A stretch of DNA of 17,003 nucleotides, taken from Thermogladius sp. Lineage in GTDB: Archaea; Thermoproteota; Thermoprotei_A; Sulfolobales; Desulfurococcaceae. Shown here one piece after another: positions 1 to 6,032 of this stretch. Below the pieces are notes generated by a model. That model searched no databases, was not told where the DNA came from, and was given only the letters and a program-made list of their open reading frames with translations. Position 1 is the first letter of the stretch. The number at the start of each line of letters is the position of its first letter. The DNA lies in contig WYEE01000012.1 of NCBI GenBank assembly GCA_009904025.1, positions 1 through 17,003 on the forward strand, written 5' to 3'. A program made the position numbers and the translations under genes.

Positions 1-117
1 TGCAGCATCCACTATTATCTCCCCGCTCGTGCTACTAGGTGTTCTATAATACATGGAGTACAGTGCTCCCCCTATTACCACCGCGAATATCAATGTCAAT
101 ACAATTATTAACTTCAA
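1..117 (-). CDS. ABC transporter substrate-binding protein, N-terminal fragment (molybdate/tungstate type likely)
   Basis: This is the 5' end of a minus-strand gene cut by the window edge. A TTG start at 117-115 opens 39 codons without a stop. The product starts MKLIIVLTLIFAVVIGG, a short basic N-terminus and hydrophobic core typical of a signal or anchor segment. A Ser/Thr-rich linker (residues about 25-32) follows, then GEIIVDAA, which resembles the first strand of ModA-type binding proteins. A purine-rich AAGGGG lies about 10 bases upstream of the TTG. It diverges from a ModB/WtpB-like permease and its ATPase, which is the main reason for calling it their extracellular binding protein. The ligand (molybdate, tungstate or another oxyanion) cannot be read from this fragment. 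The gene could also be an unrelated secreted protein. Confidence 0.6.
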   Translation of the reverse strand, partial: MKLIIVLTLIFAVVIGGALYSMYYRTPSSTSGEIIVDAA

Positions 118-208
118 GCCACAACCCCTTCAAGTTTACATTGTTTACATTAGCAAGAATTTATAAGTGTTGCTGTATAGTCAGAGTTTAAGTGGTGGTC
201 AACCGCGC
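118..208. promoter_or_regulatory. Divergent promoter of the oxyanion ABC transporter
   Basis: The intergenic region between the binding-protein gene (minus) and the permease gene (plus) has one clear TATA-like element, TTTATAAG at 160-167, with a palindromic TTATAA core. The core is about 46 bp from both chosen start codons, so either strand could use it. A GGTGGT Shine-Dalgarno-like stretch (193-198) lies 10 bases before the ATG at 209. The GTG at 167 overlaps the TATA element and would lie upstream of any transcript started from it, so it was not used as the permease start. Confidence 0.5.
134..151. repeat. Perfect tandem 9-mer GTTTACATT x2, candidate operator
   Basis: GTTTACATT occurs twice head to tail (134-142 and 143-151). 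It lies between the two divergent starts and just beside the TATA element at 160-167. For plus-strand transcription it covers the region upstream of the TATA box. For minus-strand transcription it covers the expected initiation region. Tandem half-sites of about one helical turn in such a place are typical of a regulator site. The regulator is unknown, and a metal-oxyanion sensor is only a guess from the genes. Confidence 0.45.
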
Positions 209-982
209 ATGGACATACCGATGTTAATAATATTATTAACATCGCTGGGTGTAACCATCTACGTGATAGCTAGTGTTATATCCGGCGTTGGCATGGGGTC
301 TCTCGCGACTGCGTTTACTTCCTGGGAGTTCAGGAGTGCCCTCACGCTGAGTCTAGTCGCAGCCTTCCTCGCAACTATTCTCGCAACACCGCTCGCTATA
401 AGCATAGCCTACGTGATGGCTAGGAGGGGTGGTCTGCTACCCCTGGTCGCAGAGTCTCTCCTCACGCTACCCTTCACTACGACGCCAGTGGCTACAGGTA
501 GTATTGTCCTCCTCTTCATAGCCCAGACGTCTCCTGGGAGGTGGCTTGACAGGATCTTAAACCTACTATTCACTTTAAACGGGGCTGTTCTTGTCCAATT
601 TATCCTTGCTTTATCCACAATGTTGACCCCGATGATAGAGGCCTTTAAAACAGTAGACGTCGAGTACGAGCATGTTTCCAGGACGCTCGGACACGGCTTT
701 TTAAGCACTTATATCAGCGTTGTAATACCCTTAGCCAGGAGAGGTCTCTTGTCCTCTATTCTAATGGGTTTCATGAAGGCTTTCTCAGATTTCGGTGCAA
801 CAGTCATGGTAGCCGGTATTATAATCGGTAGGACAGCAACGTTACCGGGTGCTATATATGTTGAGATGAGTTCAGGGAATGTGAATATCGCGCTGGCTAT
901 GATCATCCTCTCTATAACAGTATCGTTTACTATAAGTCTCCTGGCAAGGATTTTCAGGAGTGGCGGCTTTGAACGGACTTGA
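209..982 (+). CDS. ABC transporter permease, ModB/WtpB-like
   Basis: This is an inner-membrane permease of 257 residues from the ATG at 209, the usual size for ModB, WtpB and TupB subunits. It has about six hydrophobic segments. The cytoplasmic coupling (EAA-type) loop is visible around EHVSRTLGHGF...IPLAR, where a conserved Gly falls between the helices that contact the ATPase. The chosen ATG follows a GGTGGT motif. A GTG 42 bases upstream in the same frame lies inside the TATA element and is unlikely to be translated. The last 23 bases overlap the ATPase gene in another frame, which suggests translational coupling. With the divergent binding protein it would form an oxyanion importer. Molybdate or tungstate is favoured by family resemblance, and tungstate is common in hyperthermophile enzymes, but the substrate is inferred. 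Confidence 0.85.
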   Translation: MDIPMLIILLTSLGVTIYVIASVISGVGMGSLATAFTSWEFRSALTLSLVAAFLATILATPLAISIAYVMARRGGLLPLVAESLLTLPFTTTPVATGSIVLLFIAQTSPGRWLDRILNLLFTLNGAVLVQFILALSTMLTPMIEAFKTVDVEYEHVSRTLGHGFLSTYISVVIPLARRGLLSSILMGFMKAFSDFGATVMVAGIIIGRTATLPGAIYVEMSSGNVNIALAMIILSITVSFTISLLARIFRSGGFERT

Positions 983-1631
983 GGTAAGAGACCTCGTCGT
1001 AGCGATAGGCGGCTTCAGAGTTGTGGCGGAGAAGCTTGTTGTAGCGCGTGGTGAAATAGGGGTTATCCACGGCCCTAATGGGGCTGGCAAGACCACTCTG
1101 CTAAAAGCTATCGCAGGCCTGGTTAAACCTGTTAGAGGGCTTATAGTGATCAACGGGGAGACAGTTTTCAAAGCCTACGTGAAGACCGAAGTGAACAAGC
1201 CCCCGGAGAAGAGGTGGGTTGGATACCTCCCCCAGAACCTGCTGTTATTCCCCCACATGACAGTCTACGAGAACATAGCCTTCGCTATGAAGGGTAGGGG
1301 GATTAAACCAGACTCTAGGAAGGTAAGCGAGGTCCTCGATCTAGTTGGCTTGAAAGGGTTGGAGGATAGGAGACCCTCCGAGCTATCTTACGGGCAGCAA
1401 CAAAGGGTGGCGTTGGCTAGGGCCCTAGCCTCTAATCCCCGCGTCCTCTTATTGGATGAGCCTTTCTCGAATATAGACGTTGAGTTTAAAAGGGAGTTGC
1501 GGAGAGAGGTTTCCAGGATAGCAAGGACGCTGGGTTTACCCACCCTACTTGTCTCACACGACCCAGAGGATCTGACTATAGCTGACAAACAGTTTCTCAT
1601 GGATAAAGGAGTTCTCCGCGGGAGGGTCTAG
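960..1631 (+). CDS. ABC transporter ATP-binding protein (oxyanion importer)
   Basis: This is the ATP-hydrolysing subunit of the importer, 223 residues from a GTG inside the end of the permease gene. All nucleotide-binding motifs are present: Walker A GPNGAGKTT (38-46), a Q-loop glutamine near 92, signature LSYGQQQ (142-148), Walker B VLLLDEP (162-168), the D-loop after it, and the switch histidine of SHD near 200. It ends soon after the switch region, so it lacks the C-terminal TOBE regulatory domain found on many ModC and WtpC proteins and is a minimal nucleotide-binding domain. It follows the permease with a 23-base overlap. Its TAG stop lies in a CTAG that is also the stop of the convergent rpo12 gene. 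ABC ATPase identity is certain, and the substrate class rests on neighbours. Confidence 0.9.
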   Translation: MAALNGLEVRDLVVAIGGFRVVAEKLVVARGEIGVIHGPNGAGKTTLLKAIAGLVKPVRGLIVINGETVFKAYVKTEVNKPPEKRWVGYLPQNLLLFPHMTVYENIAFAMKGRGIKPDSRKVSEVLDLVGLKGLEDRRPSELSYGQQQRVALARALASNPRVLLLDEPFSNIDVEFKRELRREVSRIARTLGLPTLLVSHDPEDLTIADKQFLMDKGVLRGRV

Positions 1632-1774
1632 ATGGCTTTTACAAGCCTGTAAGGCCTGGCGATTTTGTATATAATCTCGTATGTGCACCTGGGGCATTGG
1701 ATCCTGCCTCTATAAACCTTCATCTCCTCCTCGTCGAAGACGTACCCGCACCTACCGCAAACGTATTTAACCAT
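1628..1774 (-). CDS. rpo12: DNA-directed RNA polymerase subunit Rpo12 (RpoP)
   Basis: This small gene encodes 48 residues on the minus strand. The protein starts MVKYVCGRCGYVFDEEEM and carries one zinc ribbon with cysteines at 6, 9, 27 and 30. It ends in a basic tail, as in archaeal RNA polymerase subunit P, the counterpart of eukaryotic Rpb12. This subunit helps anchor the Rpo3/Rpo10/Rpo11 assembly platform. The ATG at 1774-1772 is preceded by GGGGGTTGATC. Length and cysteine spacing match the family, so I regard it as intact. It converges on the ABC ATPase, and the two TAG stops share the four bases 1628-1631. The gene upstream (aIF1) diverges from it. Confidence 0.93.
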   Translation of the reverse strand: MVKYVCGRCGYVFDEEEMKVYRGRIQCPRCTYEIIYKIARPYRLVKAI

Positions 1775-1864
1775 TTGATCAACCCCCGGACTGTAAAATT
1801 ATTGCTTAAATAAGTTTTTAAGGATGAGAGTCTAAAACTAGTTACGTGAAGCCTGGATCAAAGG
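1775..1864. promoter_or_regulatory. Divergent promoter region rpo12 / aIF1
   Basis: This intergenic region has an AT-rich centre at about 1804-1823. It contains TTAAATAAG and TTTTTAAG, which read as TATA-like boxes on both strands. The rpo12 start is about 35 bp away on one side and the aIF1 start about 55-65 bp away on the other. No other clear signal is seen. Confidence 0.4.
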
Positions 1865-1876
1865 TTGGATAAAGTA

Positions 1877-2191
1877 ATGGTTGTAAGCGAGTTAGATTGT
1901 GGCGGTCTACCACCAGAGATATGCGAGCAGTTAAGTAGAGAGGAGCAGGTCATCAAGATAAGGGTTGATATGAGAAAGTTCGGTAAAGCGGTAACTGTGG
2001 TCGAGGGTTTACCTAGCGATAAAGAGACGTTGAAGAGCATTGCTAAGGCGTTGAAGACGAAGCTGGCTGCCGGGGGTACTTACAGGGACGACGGGGTGAT
2101 AGAGCTCCAGGGAGACCATAGGCACAGAGTGAAGGAGATACTTGTCAACGAGTTCGGCTTCCCGCCAGAGAACGTTTTAATCGTGGATTAA
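1877..2191 (+). CDS. Translation initiation factor aIF1 (SUI1 family)
   Basis: This encodes the archaeal homologue of eIF1/SUI1, which binds the small ribosomal subunit near the P site and enforces accurate start-codon choice. The 104-residue product has the N-terminal CGGLPPEICEQL segment typical of crenarchaeal members. The SUI1 fold follows: a basic region MRKFGKAVTVVEGL, then LKTKLAAGGTYRDDGVIELQGDH, then the C-terminal VKEILVNEFGFP. I chose the ATG at 1877, which leaves seven residues before CGGLPP. An in-frame TTG at 1865 would add four residues and cannot be excluded. It diverges from rpo12 and converges on TFB, with only 20 bases between the two stops. Confidence 0.93.
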   Translation: MVVSELDCGGLPPEICEQLSREEQVIKIRVDMRKFGKAVTVVEGLPSDKETLKSIAKALKTKLAAGGTYRDDGVIELQGDHRHRVKEILVNEFGFPPENVLIVD

Positions 2192-2201
2192 CCTCAACAA
2201 G

Positions 2202-2206
2202 TTTTT
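2202..2206 (+). terminator. Oligo-T terminator candidate after aIF1
   Basis: A TTTTT run lies 10 bases after the aIF1 stop, inside the 20-base gap to the convergent TFB gene. Archaeal RNA polymerases commonly terminate at such T-runs without a hairpin. There is no other evidence. Confidence 0.35.
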
Positions 2207-2211
2207 CTCAC

Positions 2212-3165
2212 CTACTCCTCCATTTTGTCCTCGAGGCCTAGAGCCTGGATTATCTCTTTATACCTGTTTCTCACCGTCACCTCTGTTACCCCCGCTACGT
2301 GTGCTACTTCTTTCTGCGTGCGCTTCTCCCCTGCTGAAATAGCAGCTATGTAGACGGCGGCTGCCGCTAGGCCTGCTGGGTCTTTGCCCGCTGTCACCCC
2401 CTTATTCCTAACCTTATTTAAAATCTCTGTAGCGCGCATGATCATCTCCCCGCTTAAACCCAGCGCGTGGGCTATTCTAGGTATGAAATCTATAGGGTCG
2501 ACAGCGGTTACTTTAATACCCAGCTCCTTCAGCAATAGCCTGTAACACCTCGCGATCTCCTTCCTGGGGATCCTAGTGTACCTCGTTATTTCGTCGAGTG
2601 ATCGTGGAACCCTGGCCTCTCTTGAGGCGACGTATACGGCCGCCGCTATAACGCTCTCTATACTACGCCCTCTCACAAGCCCTTTCTCCACAGCCATACG
2701 GTAAATTCTAGCAGCCTCCTCTCTAACATGGGTTGGGAGATTCAGGAGCTCTGATAACCTCTCCAATTCGTTCAACGCCTGGGCTAGATTCCTATCAATG
2801 CTACTCTGGATCCTCGTCCTAGCCTGCCATTTCCTAAGCTTCTGGAGCTGGGCTTTCTTCTCCACTATCCTCCTACCAGAGGCATCTTTGTCAGCGTAGT
2901 CTATTGAGGTGGCGAAACCCATATCGTGGACAGTGCCTGTGATAGGCCCCCCAGTCCTAGCCCTCTTCTCCCTCTCCTCCGGTGTGAAAGCCCTCCACTC
3001 AGCTCTCTCATCTATAACTCTCTCCTCAATAACCTCCCCAGTCTCCAAGCAAACGTATTCGCCCTTGCCGTGGTCGAAGATTATTTTGTTAGGTGGGCAT
3101 TGCGAAAGATCAGAGCTCAAAGGTTTCTTCTCCACGGGAGGGTTTTCACTACTCAAATCAACCAC
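2212..3165 (-). CDS. tfb: Transcription initiation factor B (TFB)
   Basis: This is the general transcription factor that binds the TBP-TATA complex and the BRE, recruits RNA polymerase and sets the start site. The product has 317 residues. The N-terminal zinc-ribbon region is reduced: C23-P-P-N and C39-L-E-T keep only the first cysteine of each CxxC pair. This form is also known from crenarchaeal TFB1 of Sulfolobus. The B-reader/linker follows (EWRAFTPEE...RTGGP near 56-75). Two cyclin repeats come next, from about residue 110 (IQSSIDRNLAQALNELERL) and about 212 to the end, with the helix-turn-helix TQKEVAHVAGVTEVTVRNRY near the C-terminus. The GTG start lies about 20 bp after ATATTTAAAC, so the mRNA is probably leaderless. 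It reads towards aIF1 and diverges from tRNA-Gln. Confidence 0.96.
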   Translation of the reverse strand: MVDLSSENPPVEKKPLSSDLSQCPPNKIIFDHGKGEYVCLETGEVIEERVIDERAEWRAFTPEEREKRARTGGPITGTVHDMGFATSIDYADKDASGRRIVEKKAQLQKLRKWQARTRIQSSIDRNLAQALNELERLSELLNLPTHVREEAARIYRMAVEKGLVRGRSIESVIAAAVYVASREARVPRSLDEITRYTRIPRKEIARCYRLLLKELGIKVTAVDPIDFIPRIAHALGLSGEMIMRATEILNKVRNKGVTAGKDPAGLAAAAVYIAAISAGEKRTQKEVAHVAGVTEVTVRNRYKEIIQALGLEDKMEE

Positions 3166-3180
3166 CTATAGAAGAGTAAA

Positions 3181-3190
3181 GTTTAAATAT
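3181..3190 (-). promoter_or_regulatory. TATA box of the TFB gene
   Basis: ATATTTAAAC on the minus strand is centred about 20 bp before the GTG start of TFB. This fits a leaderless transcript starting at or just after the start codon. The distance is a little short, so the true start could be a few codons further in. Confidence 0.45.
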
Positions 3191-3247
3191 GATCACCGGA
3201 GCTACTATTTAAGCCTTATCCTAGGGGTTAATAAACTTTTCGGTTTG

Positions 3248-3259
3248 AATATTAATAAT
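3248..3259 (+). promoter_or_regulatory. TATA-like element of tRNA-Gln
   Basis: AATATTAATAAT is centred about 32 bp before the mature tRNA 5' end, the usual place for an archaeal tRNA promoter whose transcript begins a few bases upstream of the tRNA. Confidence 0.45.
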
Positions 3260-3285
3260 CTGTCACTCTAATATATGTGAGTAGT

Positions 3286-3376
3286 AGCCGGGTCGTCTAG
3301 CGGCCAAGGATGCGGGGCTTTGGTCCTCACGCAGGGAGGAGACCCCGTGACCGGGGTTCGAATCCCCGCCCGGCTA
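3286..3376 (+). tRNA. tRNA-Gln (anticodon TTG), intron-containing
   Basis: The cloverleaf was folded by hand. The acceptor stem is AGCCGGG/CCCGGCT with discriminator A, the D-stem GTCT/GGAT, the anticodon stem CGGGG/CCCCG (3313-3317 with 3343-3347) and the T-arm CGGGG-TTCGAAT-CCCCG. The loop is CT-TTG-G, then an 18-base insert, then A38, so the anticodon is UUG for CAA glutamine codons. The 3' CCA is not encoded. The AlaX gene begins only 28 bases downstream, so read-through or co-transcription is possible. Confidence 0.95.
3324..3341 (+). other. tRNA-Gln intron (18 nt, canonical 37/38 site)
   Basis: The insert lies between positions 37 and 38 of the anticodon loop. Its ends pair (TCCTC with GAGGA), giving the central helix of a bulge-helix-bulge substrate for the archaeal splicing endonuclease. 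Removing it restores a seven-base loop CTTTGGA. Confidence 0.88.
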
Positions 3377-3404
3377 CTATGATGGATATTCCGGGTGGGC
3401 ACTC

Positions 3405-4121
3405 TTGACCGAGCTAGTCTACCAATCCGACTCGTATCTTAGAGAAATCGAGGCTAGAGTAGTAAATCTAGCCGGCAGCAAAGTCTACTTGGATAAAACG
3501 ATATTTCATCCGAAGAGCGGGGGCGTGGACAACGATAAAGGCTTCATATTTAAAGACAGCTTCTCAGTCAGAGTCGAATCCGTCTACTACGACCAGGAGA
3601 CAGGTGATATAGCACACGAGATAGCAGGCGAGCCCCAGTTGAATCCCGGGGACATAGTTAAACTAGTCCTGGATTGGGATAGGAGATACAGGTTGATGAG
3701 ACTTCACACTGCCGCCCACATCATCTCGGCTATAATGTACAACGATTTCCACGCTTTGATCACGGGCGGTAATGTGAGCCCCGATTACGCCTACGACGAC
3801 TATAGCCTGGAGGCAATGGATAAAACGGTCTTCCAGAGGGCGATCGAAAAAGCAAACGGGGTCGTGAAAAAAGCTTTAGAGGTGAAGGTATACTGGCTTC
3901 CCTATGATGAAGCCATGAGGATCCCCGGCATCGTCAAGCTGGCTTCGAGAGCACCCCCCAGAGTCGAAAAATTGAGGATTGTGGAGATACCAGGCGTAGA
4001 CATCCAGGCGGATGGGGGTCCCCATGTCAAGAACACGGCGGAGATCGGCGAGATCGAATTAATCAAAGTCGAGAATAAGGGTAAGGGGAAGAAGAGGCTT
4101 TACTTCACTGTTAAACCCTAA
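3405..4121 (+). CDS. alaX: Alanyl-tRNA editing hydrolase AlaX (AlaX-M-like)
   Basis: This is a free-standing relative of the AlaRS editing domain. It hydrolyses Ser (or Gly) wrongly attached to tRNA-Ala, in the cytoplasm. The 238-residue length, with an N-terminal beta-barrel region, matches the medium AlaX class. Visible motifs are FHPKSGGVDNDKG (34-46), the zinc motif HTAAH (101-105), and the C-terminal motif DGGPH (203-207) in the place of AlaRS CGGTH, followed by VKNT. The third metal ligand is therefore Asp instead of Cys, and Pro replaces Thr. The TTG start at 3405 has GGTGGG a few bases upstream. The gene starts 28 bases after tRNA-Gln and is followed 30 bases later by a membrane glycosyltransferase gene on the same strand. 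Family identity is firm; fine specificity is not visible. Confidence 0.9.
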   Translation: MTELVYQSDSYLREIEARVVNLAGSKVYLDKTIFHPKSGGVDNDKGFIFKDSFSVRVESVYYDQETGDIAHEIAGEPQLNPGDIVKLVLDWDRRYRLMRLHTAAHIISAIMYNDFHALITGGNVSPDYAYDDYSLEAMDKTVFQRAIEKANGVVKKALEVKVYWLPYDEAMRIPGIVKLASRAPPRVEKLRIVEIPGVDIQADGGPHVKNTAEIGEIELIKVENKGKGKKRLYFTVKP

Positions 4122-4151
4122 GCCACTTATCCTAATCCAGGGTTCCGGTGA

Positions 4152-5447
4152 ATGTGGAAGAACGTGTTAAGAGATTTTGTTCTCTCAATTATCTTGACTC
4201 TAGGCCTCATGTTGAGGCTGGTCTACACCCCCTACACTGCTGGTAGCGACATAGCCCAGTTCGCCTCTTTCTCGGATACTTTCCTGAGGCATGGTTTCAA
4301 TTTCTACGAGTTCGCGGATGGGAGGTACTATGTTGAAGAGGGCTGGCCTTACAACTGGCCTTATGTCTACGGCCCTCAGCTAATTCTACTCCTAGCTCCT
4401 CTAAGAGCATTCTTCAACCAGCATGTCACAGCGTACTGGAGCAACGAGAACTACTACGTCTATGTTCCCCTGGGGTGGGTCGTCGCCTGTAAAGCCTTGT
4501 TCATATCCTTCGACGTGGTGGCGGGCGTCTTAATATACATCATCCTTTCGAGAAGTGGGGAAGGCTGGCTAGGAATACTGGGCTTCGCACTATACTACTT
4601 GAACCCTGCTGTAATATATAACTCATCGATATACGGGATGTTTGACCAGATACCCCTAGCAGTTCTCCTCGCTTCAATCCACCTCATGAAGTCTGGGAGG
4701 AGCCTCCTAGGCGTGTCGCTAGCTGGTTTCGCGGCGAGTTTTAAACCAAACATAGCCCCCGCCTCCATCGGGGTTCTCGCGTCATCCATGTTTGAGGAGA
4801 AAGGTTTGAAGAGGAGGCTTCTCAAACTCGCTTTATTCCTCACCGGGTTCCTGACCCCCTTCATGCCCTTTGAAGCATATTACGCCGGGACGCTCTCGAG
4901 GCTTATCAACATATTACTCTCGATGACACCTGGGTACACGTACCCGGTGGTCTACAGTTTCAACGGGTTCTCGAGTCTAGCCACCTACATGCATGATTAT
5001 AGTGGTGGAGACTACCAGTGGGTTATCTCGTACTGGTGGGTCTCATTAATTGTTCTGGTAGCCGTGGTTTCAGCCGGGATCGTGGTATTCAAGAAAAGAG
5101 ACGGAGTCGTACTCTCGTTTCTGCTTTACCTGGCCTTCACAGCCTCCTATTGGAGGGTAAACTACCAGTATTTGACGCCAGCAGTAGGCTTAGCTAGCCT
5201 CCAGCTGGCTGGGGGTAGGCGCAGGCTTCCAGTAACACTGGTTTTCTCGGGTTACGTAGCTCTATGGTTCTTCCTCTTCCCCGCGAGCTGGTGGACGCAT
5301 GTCCACATAGAAACGCCTAACCAAGGGTTGTGGAGGATTATGGACATGTTCAGCCTAATGGTGTTCGACGAGGGGGTTTACGTCCTCTACTCCCTCGTCC
5401 TGACAATGCTCTCTATTGTGGTACTACTTGTAATTGCGTTAAACTAA
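4152..5447 (+). CDS. Polytopic membrane protein, probable GT-C-fold glycosyltransferase
   Basis: The product has 431 residues with about ten hydrophobic segments. After the first segment an external loop carries TAGSD (Asp near 33), the place of the catalytic Asp in GT-C glycosyltransferases that use polyprenyl-phosphate-linked sugars. A later NPAVIYNSSIYGMFDQIP segment resembles the motif of the mannosyltransferase and GT87-type families, followed by SFKPNIAP. Aromatic-rich loops (YNWPYVYGPQ and others) face outside. In archaea such enzymes build dolichol-linked glycans for S-layer glycoprotein or glycolipids, but no partner glycosylation gene lies in this window. The ATG follows CCGGTGA. 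Its TAA stop is two bases from the stop of the convergent phosphoribosyltransferase gene. The GT-C call is from motif resemblance only. Confidence 0.65.
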   Translation: MWKNVLRDFVLSIILTLGLMLRLVYTPYTAGSDIAQFASFSDTFLRHGFNFYEFADGRYYVEEGWPYNWPYVYGPQLILLLAPLRAFFNQHVTAYWSNENYYVYVPLGWVVACKALFISFDVVAGVLIYIILSRSGEGWLGILGFALYYLNPAVIYNSSIYGMFDQIPLAVLLASIHLMKSGRSLLGVSLAGFAASFKPNIAPASIGVLASSMFEEKGLKRRLLKLALFLTGFLTPFMPFEAYYAGTLSRLINILLSMTPGYTYPVVYSFNGFSSLATYMHDYSGGDYQWVISYWWVSLIVLVAVVSAGIVVFKKRDGVVLSFLLYLAFTASYWRVNYQYLTPAVGLASLQLAGGRRRLPVTLVFSGYVALWFFLFPASWWTHVHIETPNQGLWRIMDMFSLMVFDEGVYVLYSLVLTMLSIVVLLVIALN

Positions 5448-5449
5448 TC

Positions 5450-5971
5450 TCAGCGACAGTACTCCAGGATATCTTTCCCGACTGGTAAGTCTGTGCCCAG
5501 CTCTCTAGTGGTCTCGCACACCTCCCAGGGGAATACAATCCACTTATCGGATACCTCCCAGTAGTAGTCTGGGAGGAGAGGGCTCCATTTCTTAACGTAT
5601 ATGGCTAGGCTTCTAATCTCCCTCGCCCCGAAATTTGATAAGAGGTTTGTAGCTGTCTGCATAGTCCTAGCCGAGTCGACCACGTCGTCTACGAGTAGGA
5701 TGTTCCTACCCTCGATATTCTTCAACGAGAACTGGTATACTACAGGCTTCTCCCTCGTCTTCCCTATCTCCTTGTAGAACTTTATCTCTACGAAACCTAT
5801 CTCATTAATATTCAGCAAGTCCGATAGAATCCTGGCTGGGATGTAGCCTCCTTTCGCTATGGCTACAAGTATTTCTGGCCGAAACGTCTTCCTAACTCTC
5901 CCCGATAGGACTGCTAGAGCCTTGTGGATGTCTTCCCAAGACACGTATTTTAAAGGAGGTTTCTCAGCCAT
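5450..5971 (-). CDS. Phosphoribosyltransferase, hypoxanthine/guanine/xanthine type
   Basis: This is a type I phosphoribosyltransferase that probably salvages a purine base with PRPP to give a nucleotide. The 173-residue product has the PRPP-binding motif ILLVDDVVDSART (91-103), with the two acidic residues that hold the ribose. The pyrophosphate loop AKGGYIPAR (39-47) and the flexible loop around FYKEIGKTRE are also present. I chose the ATG at 5971-5969. A TTG two codons upstream is possible, but the ATG lies about 28 bp after the TTTATAAA box, as expected for a leaderless mRNA. It diverges from pyrG, so a purine-salvage and a pyrimidine nucleotide gene share an intergenic region. The exact base cannot be decided by reading. 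Confidence 0.85.
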   Translation of the reverse strand: MAEKPPLKYVSWEDIHKALAVLSGRVRKTFRPEILVAIAKGGYIPARILSDLLNINEIGFVEIKFYKEIGKTREKPVVYQFSLKNIEGRNILLVDDVVDSARTMQTATNLLSNFGAREIRSLAIYVKKWSPLLPDYYWEVSDKWIVFPWEVCETTRELGTDLPVGKDILEYCR

Positions 5972-5993
5972 GTACAAACTTATCGAGTCTCAA

Positions 5994-6003
5994 GTTTATA
6001 AAG
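5994..6003. promoter_or_regulatory. Palindromic TATA box between phosphoribosyltransferase and pyrG
   Basis: GTTTATAAAG has the perfect palindrome TTTATAAA (5995-6002) about 28 bp from the minus-strand ATG and 34 bp from the pyrG GTG. It could place a start site for both. A second AATTTAAGG (6005-6013) may serve pyrG alone. Confidence 0.5.
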
Positions 6004-6032
6004 CAATTTAAGGCTAATAGTGTGAAGGGCAC

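Noticed and set aside
167..208. GTG at 167 as the start of the transporter permease (271 residues).
   Set aside because: It overlaps the TATA-like box, so a transcript from that box would not contain it. ATG 209 has a GGTGGT upstream and gives the family length.
3286..3376. The tRNA-Gln gene as an attachment site for an integrated element.
   Set aside because: No integrase gene and no repeat of the tRNA 3' end was noticed in the window, and the genes on both sides are core genes.
3379..3408. A nine-codon ORF (MMDIPGGHS) between tRNA-Gln and alaX whose TGA overlaps the alaX TTG.
   Set aside because: It is too short to judge, with no ribosome binding site and no sign of selection. The overlap TTGA can arise by chance.
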